A stretch of DNA of 64,000 nucleotides from DAHUXN01 sp963811805 (lineage in GTDB: Bacteria; Acidobacteriota; Terriglobia; Acidiferrales; UBA7541), in the NCBI GenBank assembly GCA_963811805.1, contig CAWESU010000001.1, positions 124,001-188,000 of the forward strand. Direction: 5' to 3'. The stretch's first letter is position 1. Every line of letters starts with the position of its first letter. Of this stretch, positions 53,059 through 61,858 are shown piece after piece. A model generated the notes under the pieces. That model was given only the letters and a program-made list of their open reading frames with translations. It had not been told where the DNA came from and searched no databases. The translations under genes and the position numbers were made by a program.

Positions 53059-55122
53059 TTAATTGTTGCTTGGCGATGTGCCCGAAGCATCAGCGCTGCG
53101 CCCAAAATGCACGATGACCTTGGCCCCAGGCAAAACTTTCGTTCCGGCGTCCGGACTCTGATCCAGCGCAACGCCATCGCCGACAAGAATGGGTGTCAAG
53201 CCAAGGCGCGAGCAGGCTTCGATGACGGCGCGCACGCTCTGGCCGGTCAAACGCGGAACAGTCACCGCCTGGCCTTCGGCGACCGCTACCGTCGATGAAA
53301 TCGGCACAGTCGCGCCGATGGTTGTTCCGGCAGTTTCAACTGACGCGTCGGAGCTGACGCTGCGCTTCGCGCGCGGCGCGAAGCTCAAGCCACCAGGAAC
53401 GCGCGCCTTTTTTTGCAGGGACGCGTTCTCGAGGGTGGTCATTTCCGGCATGTCGTGAGGGACGTTCAGATACGCCAACACCTGTTCGGCAACTTGCTTA
53501 AAGATCGGGCCGGCTGTGGGGCCGCCCTCATGTCCACCCACCGGAGAATCGAGATTCACCAGGATGGTAACCACAGGATTGTTCACCGGTGCATAGCCGA
53601 TAAACGACGCGTTGTACTGTGTCTTCGAATATCGCCCCGTTGCGGGGTCGATCTTTTGCGCCGTGCCCGTTTTTCCGGCGGCGGTATAATCAAACGGCTG
53701 CGCGAAACCCTTACCCGTCCCGACGAGGACGACTTGTTCCATGAGGTTCCGCATGGTGGCGGCGGTGCTTTCGTCGATCACGCGCCGGGGATCGGGATTG
53801 CCCTGCATAACCAACTGGCCCCCGCGGAGGACCTGGCGGATGATCTGCGGCTTGCGCAGGGTGCCACCATTGGCGATAGCGGATTCCGCGGAGATCATTT
53901 GAATGGGCGTGACGCTGATTTCCTGGCCGATCGCAATATAACCGATGGAAGTGGCTGTCCACTCGTCCAAGGGCCGCAATAGCCCTCTGTTCTCGCCAGG
54001 GAGCTGGATTCCCGTCAGCTGGCCGAAACCGAAGCTGCGCATGTACTCGTAGTATTTTGGCGCACCCAAACGCAGCGCAATCTTGATCGAGCCGACGTCG
54101 CTTGAGTACACCAGGATTTGCTCGACCGACAACAGGCCATACGGTTTGTGGTCGTGAATCAACTGACCGGCTAAGACGATGGAGCCCATCTGGCAGTCGA
54201 AGATCTGGTTCGCTTGGACGACGCCTTCTTGAAATGCGGAGGAAAACAAAATTGTTTTGAAGATCGAGCCGGGCTCGTACGCCGACGACACCGCGCGGTC
54301 AACAAAATCGTCGGGTGGATAGGTGTGCGCCTTGTTGGGATCGAAGGTCGGCCAATTGGCCACCGCCAGCAGTTGGCCGGTATTGGGATCCTGCACGACC
54401 ACCGAGCCGCCTTTGGCATGAGTTCTAGCCAGCCCATCGGCGAGCGCTTTTTCGGCGATGTATTGGATTGTTTGGTCGATCGTTAGAACGACCGTCTCGC
54501 CACTATCCGAGGGCGTCTCGCTACTGCGGTCCAGGTACTGACGCCGGGCGTCTGCCAGCACGAGGATGCGCCCCGGGCGTCCGCGGATTTCCTTGTCCAA
54601 GGAATATTCGACGCCGCCAAGTCCGTGCTCATCCACGTCGACGTAGCCAAGCAGAGCTGCCGCGAGGGCGTGCTCCGGATAGAAGCGTTTGTTTTCCTTC
54701 TGGAAGTAAATTCCACGCAGATTGAGGGCCTGGATGCGCGCGGCCTGCTCCGGCGTAATTTTCCTGGCAATCCAAACGAAAGAGCGTGATTCCACAAGCT
54801 TCTGCTGAATTTCGTCCGCCGGCGTTCCCAAGACGTGTGCAAGCAGCCCCGCGACCATCTCCGGATCCGTGATTTCCGCCGGGTCCGCGAAGCAGGAATC
54901 CACTGGGATGCTCATCGCCAATTCGCGGCCGTTGCGGTCATAAATCGGCCCGCGCATCGGACTCACTTCGATGATTCGCTCCTGCTGACGATTGGCGCGT
55001 TCGAGATACTCGCGATAGCGGAATAACTGGAGATAACTGAGGCGGGCGACAACTGCCAACATCCAAACCAATGCGAGGCCAAAAACTATCAGCAAACGAA
55101 GACGGGGACTGCTTTGCGCCAT
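53059..55122 (-). CDS. ftsI: Septal transpeptidase FtsI (PBP3-like) with PASTA domain
   Basis: A 687-residue class B penicillin-binding protein: membrane anchor (LLIVFGLALVWMLAVVA), pedestal, and transpeptidase domain with PGSIFKT (SxxK), SSDVG at the second motif and AAGKTGTAQ (KTG). A C-terminal PASTA domain (VTVPRLTGQSVRAVIEACSRLGL..., about 605-675) follows; it binds wall peptides or lactams in other proteins and is unusual in proteobacterial FtsI. The second motif is SSD where FtsI normally has SSN. The start at ATG 55122 is chosen for the anchor; the frame is open to 55182. Confidence 0.95.
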   Translation of the reverse strand: MAQSSPRLRLLIVFGLALVWMLAVVARLSYLQLFRYREYLERANRQQERIIEVSPMRGPIYDRNGRELAMSIPVDSCFADPAEITDPEMVAGLLAHVLGTPADEIQQKLVESRSFVWIARKITPEQAARIQALNLRGIYFQKENKRFYPEHALAAALLGYVDVDEHGLGGVEYSLDKEIRGRPGRILVLADARRQYLDRSSETPSDSGETVVLTIDQTIQYIAEKALADGLARTHAKGGSVVVQDPNTGQLLAVANWPTFDPNKAHTYPPDDFVDRAVSSAYEPGSIFKTILFSSAFQEGVVQANQIFDCQMGSIVLAGQLIHDHKPYGLLSVEQILVYSSDVGSIKIALRLGAPKYYEYMRSFGFGQLTGIQLPGENRGLLRPLDEWTATSIGYIAIGQEISVTPIQMISAESAIANGGTLRKPQIIRQVLRGGQLVMQGNPDPRRVIDESTAATMRNLMEQVVLVGTGKGFAQPFDYTAAGKTGTAQKIDPATGRYSKTQYNASFIGYAPVNNPVVTILVNLDSPVGGHEGGPTAGPIFKQVAEQVLAYLNVPHDMPEMTTLENASLQKKARVPGGLSFAPRAKRSVSSDASVETAGTTIGATVPISSTVAVAEGQAVTVPRLTGQSVRAVIEACSRLGLTPILVGDGVALDQSPDAGTKVLPGAKVIVHFGRSADASGTSPSNN

Positions 55123-55238
55123 GGACTCCGGCCCAAATCGAAAATGCTTTTCATTCCGCAATGCGGCGATCCGCTGCGTCACGCCGCCTTTGGGCGGTCC
55201 GCCCGAAGCCTATGCCCAAAGCAACAAGCTTCGCAGTT

Positions 55239-55625
55239 TCATGGCTGCGCCGGCTGCGTCGGCACGCGCTGCGCCAAGTAAGCAACGCGAGGAACATCCG
55301 CCGCCGGGAGATATTGCGCCGGAACCGACACGGTCATTCCGAGCTGCTGGCGCGCAATGGCGTCGATGCGCATCGGCGAGGTCAGCGAGGCTGTTTCCAG
55401 ATGAAGCTGCTGATTCAGTTCCATCGCCTGTGCCTGCCGCGATTTCAGATCCTCGAGCTGATAGCGCAATTGGATGTCTTGAAAGTGCTGCCAGGTATAG
55501 AGCAGCGCGCAGGATGCCAGCACGCCCGCCCAGGCCATGCGCCGCGCATATTCGCGCCACCGCAATGCTGCCGGCCGCGAGAGTCGCGAGTTATCAATGC
55601 GCTTGGAAGTATAAAATTCGGTCAT
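55239..55625 (-). CDS. ftsL: Cell division protein FtsL-like
   Basis: A 128-residue bitopic protein with a basic head, one membrane helix (MAWAGVLASCALLYTW, about residues 30-45) and a coiled-coil part (QDIQLRYQLEDLKSRQAQAMELNQQLHLETASL). It ends with a Pro-rich tail. FtsL is poorly conserved; identification rests on architecture and position between rsmH and ftsI. Its ATG overlaps the rsmH stop (ATGA). Confidence 0.87.
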   Translation of the reverse strand: MTEFYTSKRIDNSRLSRPAALRWREYARRMAWAGVLASCALLYTWQHFQDIQLRYQLEDLKSRQAQAMELNQQLHLETASLTSPMRIDAIARQQLGMTVSVPAQYLPAADVPRVAYLAQRVPTQPAQP

Positions 55626-56539
55626 GATGCTTTCCTTTTCTCTTTCTCTTCCTCCGCGTTCCAGCCGCGTTTCTCGATCACGCGCAACTTCGCGCTTCGC
55701 GCACGCGGGTTGCTGCGCACTTCTTCCTCGCCGGCCTGGAGGACTTTTTTCGTCAGAATCGTGAAATCGCCGGTCCGCGCGAGCTCCTGAAAAGCACGCT
55801 TGACCATGCGATCTTCGAGCGAGTGGTAGCTCAAAATCGCCCATCTCGCTCCCGAAGACAAAGTGGCGGGGGTCCTAGAAAGAAACTGCCCGAGTTCCTC
55901 CAACTCTCGATTCACCGCTATCCGCAGCGCCAGAAACGTTTTTGTCGCGGGGTGCAGTCTCTGCCTTCCCCTTGCTTTTCGGGCCCCTGCCACAACCGTT
56001 GCCAGGTGTTCGGTGTCGCGGATGGGCCGCGCCCGCACAATCGCCCTGGCGATCTTGCGTGATTCGTGCTCTTCTCCGAATTTGTAGAGCACGTCGGCCA
56101 GTTGAGTCTCCGGCCAATGATTCACAATCTCTTCCGCCACGAACGGATAATCCGGATTCATGCGCATATCGAGCGGTCCGCCCCAGCGGAAAGAAAATCC
56201 GCGCTCCGGAGTATCCAGTTCCAGCGATGAAACTCCCAGATCGGCCAAAACACCGTCGAGCTTCGGCAGTTCCAGTTCGCTCACCACGTCGCCGATCTTC
56301 GAAAAATCCGTGTGCACCAGCGTTACCCGCCTTTCGAATTGCTTCAGCCGTTCCCGCGCGATGGCCAGCGCCTCAGGGTCACGATCCAGTCCCACCAGGC
56401 GCCCGGTCGTTAGCCGTTGCAGGATCCCCAGAGCGTGCCCGCCGGTGCCTACCGTGGCATCGACGTATGTTCCCTCCGGCTTGACCGCCAGCCATTCAAC
56501 AATGGCTTCAGCCAAAACCGGCGTGTGCAGCACGCTCAA
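55622..56539 (-). CDS. rsmH: 16S rRNA m4C1402 methyltransferase RsmH (MraW)
   Basis: A 305-residue SAM methyltransferase that modifies C1402 in 16S rRNA. Features: HTPVLAEAIVEWL, DATVGTGGHALGIL (SAM loop), GVLADLGVSSLELDTPERGFSF and the ILSYHSLEDRMVK motif. It sits 3 bp after mraZ. Confidence 0.98.
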   Translation of the reverse strand: MSVLHTPVLAEAIVEWLAVKPEGTYVDATVGTGGHALGILQRLTTGRLVGLDRDPEALAIARERLKQFERRVTLVHTDFSKIGDVVSELELPKLDGVLADLGVSSLELDTPERGFSFRWGGPLDMRMNPDYPFVAEEIVNHWPETQLADVLYKFGEEHESRKIARAIVRARPIRDTEHLATVVAGARKARGRQRLHPATKTFLALRIAVNRELEELGQFLSRTPATLSSGARWAILSYHSLEDRMVKRAFQELARTGDFTILTKKVLQAGEEEVRSNPRARSAKLRVIEKRGWNAEEEKEKRKAS

Positions 56540-56542
56540 AAT

Positions 56543-56980
56543 CTAGATGCCCAGATTGTCCAGGGCCTTCTCGTCTTCCGCGGTGATCGGGTTGTTCTTC
56601 AACTGCTCCAGGAAGCGCGCAAGGTTCCAGACTTCCAAGTACGTCAACTGCGCGCTTACCGTGACCTCGCCCTTCATCTCAGCCGCATCCCGAAGCACCG
56701 GTGGGATCAAAATGCGTCCCTGCCCGTCAAGCTCGACCACCTGCCCGAAATAATTCGTTCGCGCCAGGAATTTCTGCTTGGCCGGATTGTGGGAAGAAAG
56801 CTTGGCCAGCTTCCTTTCGATTTCCTCCCAAACTTTCATGGGATAGATGCGTGCGCGGTCGCCGTTCTCGCTGGTCACGTAGAACTTCTTGCCCAGACGG
56901 CGCAACTCGGCGAGAAAATCCGCGGGCACCTTCATGCGCCCTTTCTCGTCCACAGTTGCTAGATGGCTTCCCCGCAGCAT
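56543..56980 (-). CDS. mraZ: Transcriptional regulator MraZ
   Basis: A 145-residue protein with two AbrB-like SpoVT domains (DEKGRMKVPADF and DGQGRILIPPVLRDAA). MraZ binds repeats in front of its own gene and represses the dcw operon. Matching repeats lie at 57024-57059. It starts 80 bases after the predicted transcription start. Confidence 0.97.
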   Translation of the reverse strand: MLRGSHLATVDEKGRMKVPADFLAELRRLGKKFYVTSENGDRARIYPMKVWEEIERKLAKLSSHNPAKQKFLARTNYFGQVVELDGQGRILIPPVLRDAAEMKGEVTVSAQLTYLEVWNLARFLEQLKNNPITAEDEKALDNLGI

Positions 56981-57023
56981 TTCCGGCTCGACTCGATGCG
57001 TTGTTCAGCGATTCCCCGCTCAT

Positions 57024-57059
57024 TCACGTTCCGCCACTTCTTACCACTTTTTCCCACTT
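57024..57059 (-). promoter_or_regulatory. MraZ-binding repeats (MraZ boxes)
   Basis: On the plus strand CCACTT occurs at 57034, 57044 and 57054, exactly 10 bp apart, with a degenerate fourth unit (TCACGT) at 57024; read on the minus strand each is AAGTGG. Known MraZ operators are tandem TGGG/GTG-type repeats with 10-bp spacing just in front of mraZ. These lie directly after the predicted transcription start, fitting autorepression. Confidence 0.85.
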
Positions 57060-57067
57060 GGCGCACG

Positions 57068-57095
57068 ATTCTATGCGGACTTCTTTTCTTGTCAA
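57068..57095 (-). promoter_or_regulatory. Promoter of the dcw cluster
   Basis: On the minus strand TTGACA (57090-57095), 16 bases, TAGAAT (57068-57073). The transcription start would be about 57061, leading to the MraZ boxes and mraZ. The 311-bp gap 56981-57291 also has an AT-rich palindrome (CGCGAAAAA/TTTTTCGCG, 57105-57130); nothing else is seen. Confidence 0.8.
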
Positions 57096-57291
57096 GGGGA
57101 ATCGCGCGAAAAAGTAAATTATTTTTCGCGTGGCGCGCGACTTGCGATGTGGTCGCTTGCCCGTGAAACCACTATATGTAGTGTGAACGAAGAGACGGGC
57201 GCTCTAGCACTAGGCCAAAGCTTCCGTAGAAAATTAAATTTGTGCCGTATCCGTTACGAAGAGAGGAAAAGACTACGCCGGAACGGAACGA

Positions 57292-57912
57292 TTATTGCCC
57301 AGGACCCGGCCCAGGTCCCTCGCGCAGGTTGGTCATCTTGCGAAGCAGGTCCTGTTCGTTGTTATCAAGCCCGCGCATGAATTGCGGATCCTGCAGGGCC
57401 TGCTGGCGCTGCTCCGGGGTCATACCACGCAAAACGCGAAGCCGGCCGTTCAGAAGCTCTCGGCGCTCTTGCGGCAAGTTCTTCCAGCGTGGCAACAGGT
57501 CTCTCACGATTTCCTGCCGCTCTTCCGGCGACATTCTTTCGAGGATCTGCTCGCGGTTGCGCATGGCGTCGCGCTGCTCCGGGGTCATCTGATTCCAGCG
57601 CTGCAGGGTGCGCCGGATTTGCTCTTGACGCTGCGGCGGCAAGCTCTGAAAGCGCGCGTTATTGCGCATGAAGCGCTGTTGTTCTTCCGGGGACATATCC
57701 CTCAGCTTATCTACCCATTTCGGCGGGAGACCCATCATCGAGCGAACAGCGGGTTTGTTCTGGAGCTTTTGCGCCTGCTTCTGCTGGCGCTGCGCTTGAC
57801 GGGCCTGCCTCTGTGGAGCGACAAAGTACCTTTGCGCCGGCGCAGCATGCGCCACGCCCAGCGCCGTCATCAGCGCCGCCACCACGCATCCGAATTGGAA
57901 AAACCTCTTCAT
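57292..57912 (-). CDS. DUF3106-type exported protein
   Basis: A protein of about 206 residues: signal peptide (FFQFGCVVAALMTALGVAHA), Gln/Arg-rich linker, then helical repeats of the kind LPPQRQEQIRRTLQRWNQMTPEQRDAMRNR and SPEERQEIVRDLLPRWKNLP, typical of DUF3106 (possible metal- or envelope-stress function). Start ATG 57912 is set by the signal peptide. It follows the anti-sigma gene at 31 bp and is likely in that operon. Confidence 0.87.
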   Translation of the reverse strand: MKRFFQFGCVVAALMTALGVAHAAPAQRYFVAPQRQARQAQRQQKQAQKLQNKPAVRSMMGLPPKWVDKLRDMSPEEQQRFMRNNARFQSLPPQRQEQIRRTLQRWNQMTPEQRDAMRNREQILERMSPEERQEIVRDLLPRWKNLPQERRELLNGRLRVLRGMTPEQRQQALQDPQFMRGLDNNEQDLLRKMTNLREGPGPGPGQ

Positions 57913-57943
57913 GCGTATCCCGCTTGGCACTTAGCCTTCTGTT

Positions 57944-58462
57944 CTAGCTCTCTCCGTTTCCGGAGCCGGGATCGTCCGGCTTTTGCTGTTCCGGCTGCTC
58001 CGGAGTCGCCTGCACTCCGGGCAGATCAGAGAGCGCATCGAAGTTGCTGAGCACGTCGTAATTTTCGAGCACGCCCAGATCCTTGATCATGCGAAACTGC
58101 TCTTCGCTGTTCGGCGCTGAATTCCCGACTACAACCGGCTTGTTTGGCTGCAGCGACACGAAAATCGAGAGTCCCACCAAGGCGACCACCGCAGCAGCCA
58201 ATCGCGGCGACGGCACCAGCCACGTCCAGAGCTTCGGACGCCCCGCGGCTGCGATGCGCTGCCGCAGACGCGCGTCAAAAGCGAACGACGGCTCTACTGC
58301 AGGCACTTCGGCCATCACATCCCACAGCCGGCGAAACTCCTCCGCTCGCTCGCGGCATGCGGCGCACGACGTCAAATGCGCCTCCACTGTGCTGCGCTCT
58401 TCCGCGCTGGCCCGGCCATCCAGATAACCGATCAACGAATTCGACACCTTTTCACAATTCAT
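57944..58462 (-). CDS. Anti-sigma factor (zinc-finger type)
   Basis: A 172-residue protein. The N-terminal ZAS-like domain (HLTSCAACRERAEEF, H-x3-C-x2-C) binds the sigma factor; one membrane helix (LAAAVVALVGLSIFVSL) places the rest in the periplasm. The C-terminus is Gln/Pro/Asp-rich. The start overlaps the sigma gene by 4 bp, the classic layout of an ECF sigma and its membrane-bound inhibitor. Confidence 0.92.
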   Translation of the reverse strand: MNCEKVSNSLIGYLDGRASAEERSTVEAHLTSCAACRERAEEFRRLWDVMAEVPAVEPSFAFDARLRQRIAAAGRPKLWTWLVPSPRLAAAVVALVGLSIFVSLQPNKPVVVGNSAPNSEEQFRMIKDLGVLENYDVLSNFDALSDLPGVQATPEQPEQQKPDDPGSGNGES

Positions 58463-59076
58463 GATTGCTTCCCCTCCCCCGCAGGCTGCGCCGCCGGCCT
58501 CGCGACCAGCAATGCCAACTGCACCCGCAAGGTTTCATAGGCGCGGAAGAGCAGCGACTTGAGCGCGCTCTCCGAACACCCTAGAATCTTTCCAATTTGT
58601 CCGTAATCCATCTCTTCATACTTGTGCAAAATCACAGCCACACGCTGCTTCTCCGGCAGAGCCAGAATCGCGCCACGAATCATTTCGTTGCGCTCGCGCT
58701 CGATCAGGCAGTCATCTGCGCGCGTCTCCTGGGCGGCGATTTCGATCACCGGCTCATCCTCGTCTCGCGGCGTGTCAATGGAGATTTGCATTTGCCGGTA
58801 CCGGCCATCGCGAATGGCGTTCAACGCTAGGTTCGTCGCGATGCGGAAAAGCCACGTGGTGAATTTCGCGCTCGGAGAATACTCCTTGCGCGCGCGGTAC
58901 ACACGGAGGAAAACTTCCTGCGCGAGGTCCTCCGCCGCAGCCTGATCCTTCACCATTCTGTAGAGGAAATTGACCAGCGGCGTCCGATACTTCTTCAGCA
59001 GCAGCTCGAAGGACAGTTCGTCCCCCGCCTTCACGTCCAGCATCAGTTGGACGTCGGACCTGACCATAGCCTCCAC
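58459..59076 (-). CDS. ECF-type RNA polymerase sigma factor (RpoE-like)
   Basis: A 205-residue sigma-70-family factor of the ECF group: region 2 (PLVNFLYRMVKDQAAAEDLAQEVFLRVYRAR, FTTWLFRIATNLALN) and region 4 (ALPEKQRVAVILHKYEEMDYGQIGKILGCSESALKSLLFRA). It would direct transcription of an envelope-stress or related regulon under the control of the anti-sigma factor encoded next. Confidence 0.95.
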   Translation of the reverse strand: MEAMVRSDVQLMLDVKAGDELSFELLLKKYRTPLVNFLYRMVKDQAAAEDLAQEVFLRVYRARKEYSPSAKFTTWLFRIATNLALNAIRDGRYRQMQISIDTPRDEDEPVIEIAAQETRADDCLIERERNEMIRGAILALPEKQRVAVILHKYEEMDYGQIGKILGCSESALKSLLFRAYETLRVQLALLVARPAAQPAGEGKQS

Positions 59077-59200
59077 ATTGTATCTAACACTTGCGGGGCC
59101 TTAAAGTTGCGTCGCGGGGGACATGCCGGAAGCGTTAGCCAGGAACGCTGAGCGCAACATAAATAGCTCATACAAAGCCACTTACCTGCACCCGCCCGCC

Positions 59201-59998
59201 CTACATTTGCAGTGCGTATTCCGCACAAAGCACCAGCGCCACGCCTAAAAACACCAGTAGAGCCCATCTCATGCCCCGCTCGTGATTCACTTCAGGAATC
59301 AAATCCGATGCGGCCACGTAGAGCGTTACGCCGGCGGAGACCGGCAGCGCAATTCCCACCTGCCCGCGCCACAGCACCATCAGCGCCGCCCCTGCTAGCG
59401 TGGCCCCGCCGAGAATTGCGGAAGCCCAAAATGCGGTGCGCTTGCCCTGCCCGCTCGCCATCATCAACGATGCCACCGTGAATCCCTCGGGCAGCTTATG
59501 GAGAAAAATCGCCACGAAGATCAGGACTCCAAGCGACTCAGAAACCAGAAGGCCGGACGCGATAGCAACGCCATCGAAAAACGTGTGGATCGCCAGCCCC
59601 AGCACGGCGGCGTAGCCCACGTGCGACGCGGTCATTTCTTCCACATGGGTCTCTTCGCCAAAGTGAAAATGCGGCGCCAGGGTATGCTCAAAGAAATGCA
59701 CCAACAAATATCCGGCGAGCACCAGCAACATGACTTCGGCCCATTCGTTTTCCGCACCAATCGTATGCGGATAGACGGAATAGGGCCGCACGTAGGCCAG
59801 CCGCAGCGATTCCGGAATCATGTCCACCAGCGATACGGCGAGCATGAATCCCGCGCCCAGTGCTATGAAATACTTCAGATATTCGCGCGACCACTGGCGA
59901 TGAACGACGAAAAAGCCGCCGATCAGGTTCGCTGCCGCTGCCAGCGCGCCGAGGCACAGCGCCAGGAGAACTGCGTTTGGCTGCGCTGAGGCCGGCAA
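59201..59998 (-). CDS. ZIP-family metal transporter
   Basis: A 265-residue protein with about eight membrane helices. The ZIP signature residues appear in GLAIHTFFDGVAIASGLL and FLHKLPEGFTVASL (His and Glu of the metal site), plus a His-rich loop (FFEHTLAPHFHFGEETH). It moves Zn(II), Fe or another divalent metal into the cytoplasm. The start is 1 bp from the ychF stop, so they form one transcript. Confidence 0.9.
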   Translation of the reverse strand: MPASAQPNAVLLALCLGALAAAANLIGGFFVVHRQWSREYLKYFIALGAGFMLAVSLVDMIPESLRLAYVRPYSVYPHTIGAENEWAEVMLLVLAGYLLVHFFEHTLAPHFHFGEETHVEEMTASHVGYAAVLGLAIHTFFDGVAIASGLLVSESLGVLIFVAIFLHKLPEGFTVASLMMASGQGKRTAFWASAILGGATLAGAALMVLWRGQVGIALPVSAGVTLYVAASDLIPEVNHERGMRWALLVFLGVALVLCAEYALQM

Positions 59999-59999
59999 T

Positions 60000-61076
60000 C
60001 TAGCCGGAATGACGAAACAAGATAACGTCGCCGTCCTCCACGATGTATTCCTTGCCTTCCAGCCTTACCTTGGCTTTTTCGCGCGCGGCCGCCCAGCTTC
60101 CCGCCGCCAGCAACTCTTCCCAGTTCACCACTTCCGCTTTGATGAAGTGCTGCTCGATGTCGCTGTGAATGGCGCCCGCCGCCCGCGCCGCCGAGGTTCC
60201 TCGCGGAATAGTCCACGCGCGGCATTCCGGCTCGCCGCAGGTCAAAAACGAAATCAGTCCGAGCAACTCGTAGGTCGCGCGCAGGATTCTGTTGCGCCCA
60301 GGCTCTTTCAATCCGTACGCGCCCATTAGTTCGGTCGCTTCGGCGGGATTCAAGTCGGCGAGCTCCGCTTCCACTTTTCCGCAAAATGGCACGATTGCCG
60401 TCCGCGGCTTTCCTTCAAGCCTCGATAAATTGTGCCGCGCCACCGCCCGCTGCATGTCCGACGCGTCTTCGTCTCCCAGGTTCAACGCAACCAACATCGG
60501 TTTGCGCGAAACAAACATGAAGCCGTTCATCATTTTCTGCTCATCCGGCTTGAAATCCAGTTCACGCAGAGGCTTTTCCGCTTCGAGCGATTGCACGCAG
60601 CGCTCCAGGACGCTTTTTTCGGCTTCAGCTTGCGGATCGCGTTTCTTCTTCAAGTCTTTTTCCACGCGCTCGAGCCGTTTGGTGGCCTGCTCCAAATCGT
60701 TGAGCATCAACTCAATTTCCACGCTCTCTACGTCGCGCAGCGCGTCGAGCGAGCCGGCCGGATGGGGGTTCGAAGGATCTTCGAACAGACGCACCACCTG
60801 CATCAGCGCGTCCGCCTCGCGCAACGGCACCAAGGACGCCGAATCCTTCGCGCGATCCTTCTGCAGCCCGCCGATATCCACATATTCGACCGTCGCATAA
60901 GTCAGTTTTTTCGGCTGAAACAGCTCCGCAAGTTTCAAAAGCCGAGCGTCCGGCACGCGCGCGATGCCTACATGCATCTGCCCCGGCTGCGCCTTTGCTT
61001 CCACGCGCGCCCCAGTCAAAATCCGGAACAGAGTTGTCTTGCCCGTCTGCGGCAACCCGATAATTCCCGTTTGCAT
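60000..61076 (-). CDS. ychF: YchF-type ATPase
   Basis: A 358-residue Obg-related P-loop NTPase: Walker A GLPQTGKTTLF, switch regions, coiled-coil insert (LNDLEQATKRLERVEKDLKKKR) and a C-terminal TGS-like DUF933 domain (TIPRGTSAARAAGAIHSDIEQHFIKAEVV). The NTP-base motif reads NLGDED rather than the usual NVAED, which may affect ATP preference. YchF proteins act in stress and ribosome-related control. Confidence 0.92.
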   Translation of the reverse strand: MQTGIIGLPQTGKTTLFRILTGARVEAKAQPGQMHVGIARVPDARLLKLAELFQPKKLTYATVEYVDIGGLQKDRAKDSASLVPLREADALMQVVRLFEDPSNPHPAGSLDALRDVESVEIELMLNDLEQATKRLERVEKDLKKKRDPQAEAEKSVLERCVQSLEAEKPLRELDFKPDEQKMMNGFMFVSRKPMLVALNLGDEDASDMQRAVARHNLSRLEGKPRTAIVPFCGKVEAELADLNPAEATELMGAYGLKEPGRNRILRATYELLGLISFLTCGEPECRAWTIPRGTSAARAAGAIHSDIEQHFIKAEVVNWEELLAAGSWAAAREKAKVRLEGKEYIVEDGDVILFRHSG

Positions 61077-61228
61077 AGGCGAACGAGGATAGCACAGCCC
61101 ATTGTGATAGCCTGCTCCCCACGGATTCCTCCGCAGACGTTTTTCGCTGTCCTACGAACAAACTCTGGCCAAAAAATTGACCGGCAGGATTCTGCATTAT
61201 AGGATTGCGGCACTTGAGGAGGCTGGAG

Positions 61229-61753
61229 ATGCCATTTGCCCGACTGTTGGCAACCCTGGGAGCGCTGTTTCTGATCTGCCCCGCCGCAACTTCGAAGATT
61301 GCTGAGAAACGGCACAGCGCGGGCCCCAATTCGCTTGCCGCGCAAAGCGCAGGGCTGTCTCCTGCAGCAACCGAGGTCGCCAGAGTGCGCGTCCAGTGGG
61401 CGCAGTTCCTGAACTCGAAACAGATCGGCCCGATCATGACGCTCTATGCGCCGAGTGCCGTTTTCCTGCAGCCAACCGGCGAGCGCATCAGCGGGGCGCC
61501 TTCGATTCGCGCGCTCAATGAGAAGATATGGAAGATGTTTACACCCGACATCACCATGCACGGCGTGACCACGAAAGTATCGTGCGATATGGCCTACGAC
61601 GAAGGTGATTTTCATGAAACGATCACTTCGGTTTCAAGCGGAGCGAAACAGCAGACCCAAGGACAGTACCTGATGGTCTTCAAGCGCGATAATCACGGGA
61701 AATGGCTGATCGTCGAGCAAGTGTGGACTGGAGCTGAGCCGAAGAACCTCTAG
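61229..61753 (+). CDS. NTF2-like exported protein
   Basis: A 174-residue protein: signal peptide (RLLATLGALFLICPAATS) and then a compact alpha+beta barrel-like domain (VRVQWAQFLNSKQIGPIMTLYAPSAVFLQPTGERISG..., YLMVFKRDNHGKWLIVEQVW), matching the SnoaL/DUF4440 group. Ligand unknown. Start ATG 61229 has GAGGAGG six bases upstream, preferred over 61205. Confidence 0.75.
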   Translation: MPFARLLATLGALFLICPAATSKIAEKRHSAGPNSLAAQSAGLSPAATEVARVRVQWAQFLNSKQIGPIMTLYAPSAVFLQPTGERISGAPSIRALNEKIWKMFTPDITMHGVTTKVSCDMAYDEGDFHETITSVSSGAKQQTQGQYLMVFKRDNHGKWLIVEQVWTGAEPKNL

Positions 61754-61858
61754 CCCGCGCATGCGCCGCAAACGCAAGGGCCTGAACGGAAGCATCGAGA
61801 GCCTGCGAAGTCGCAAGTTGTTTGCGCTTCTCCGTTAGCATATTCTGTTCCTCACCCG

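Noticed and set aside
57105..57130. Palindrome CGCGAAAAA/TTTTTCGCG as a terminator of the DUF3106 transcript
   Set aside because: The stem is AT-rich at its inner half and has no separate T-run after it; it may be an operator, but nothing decides.
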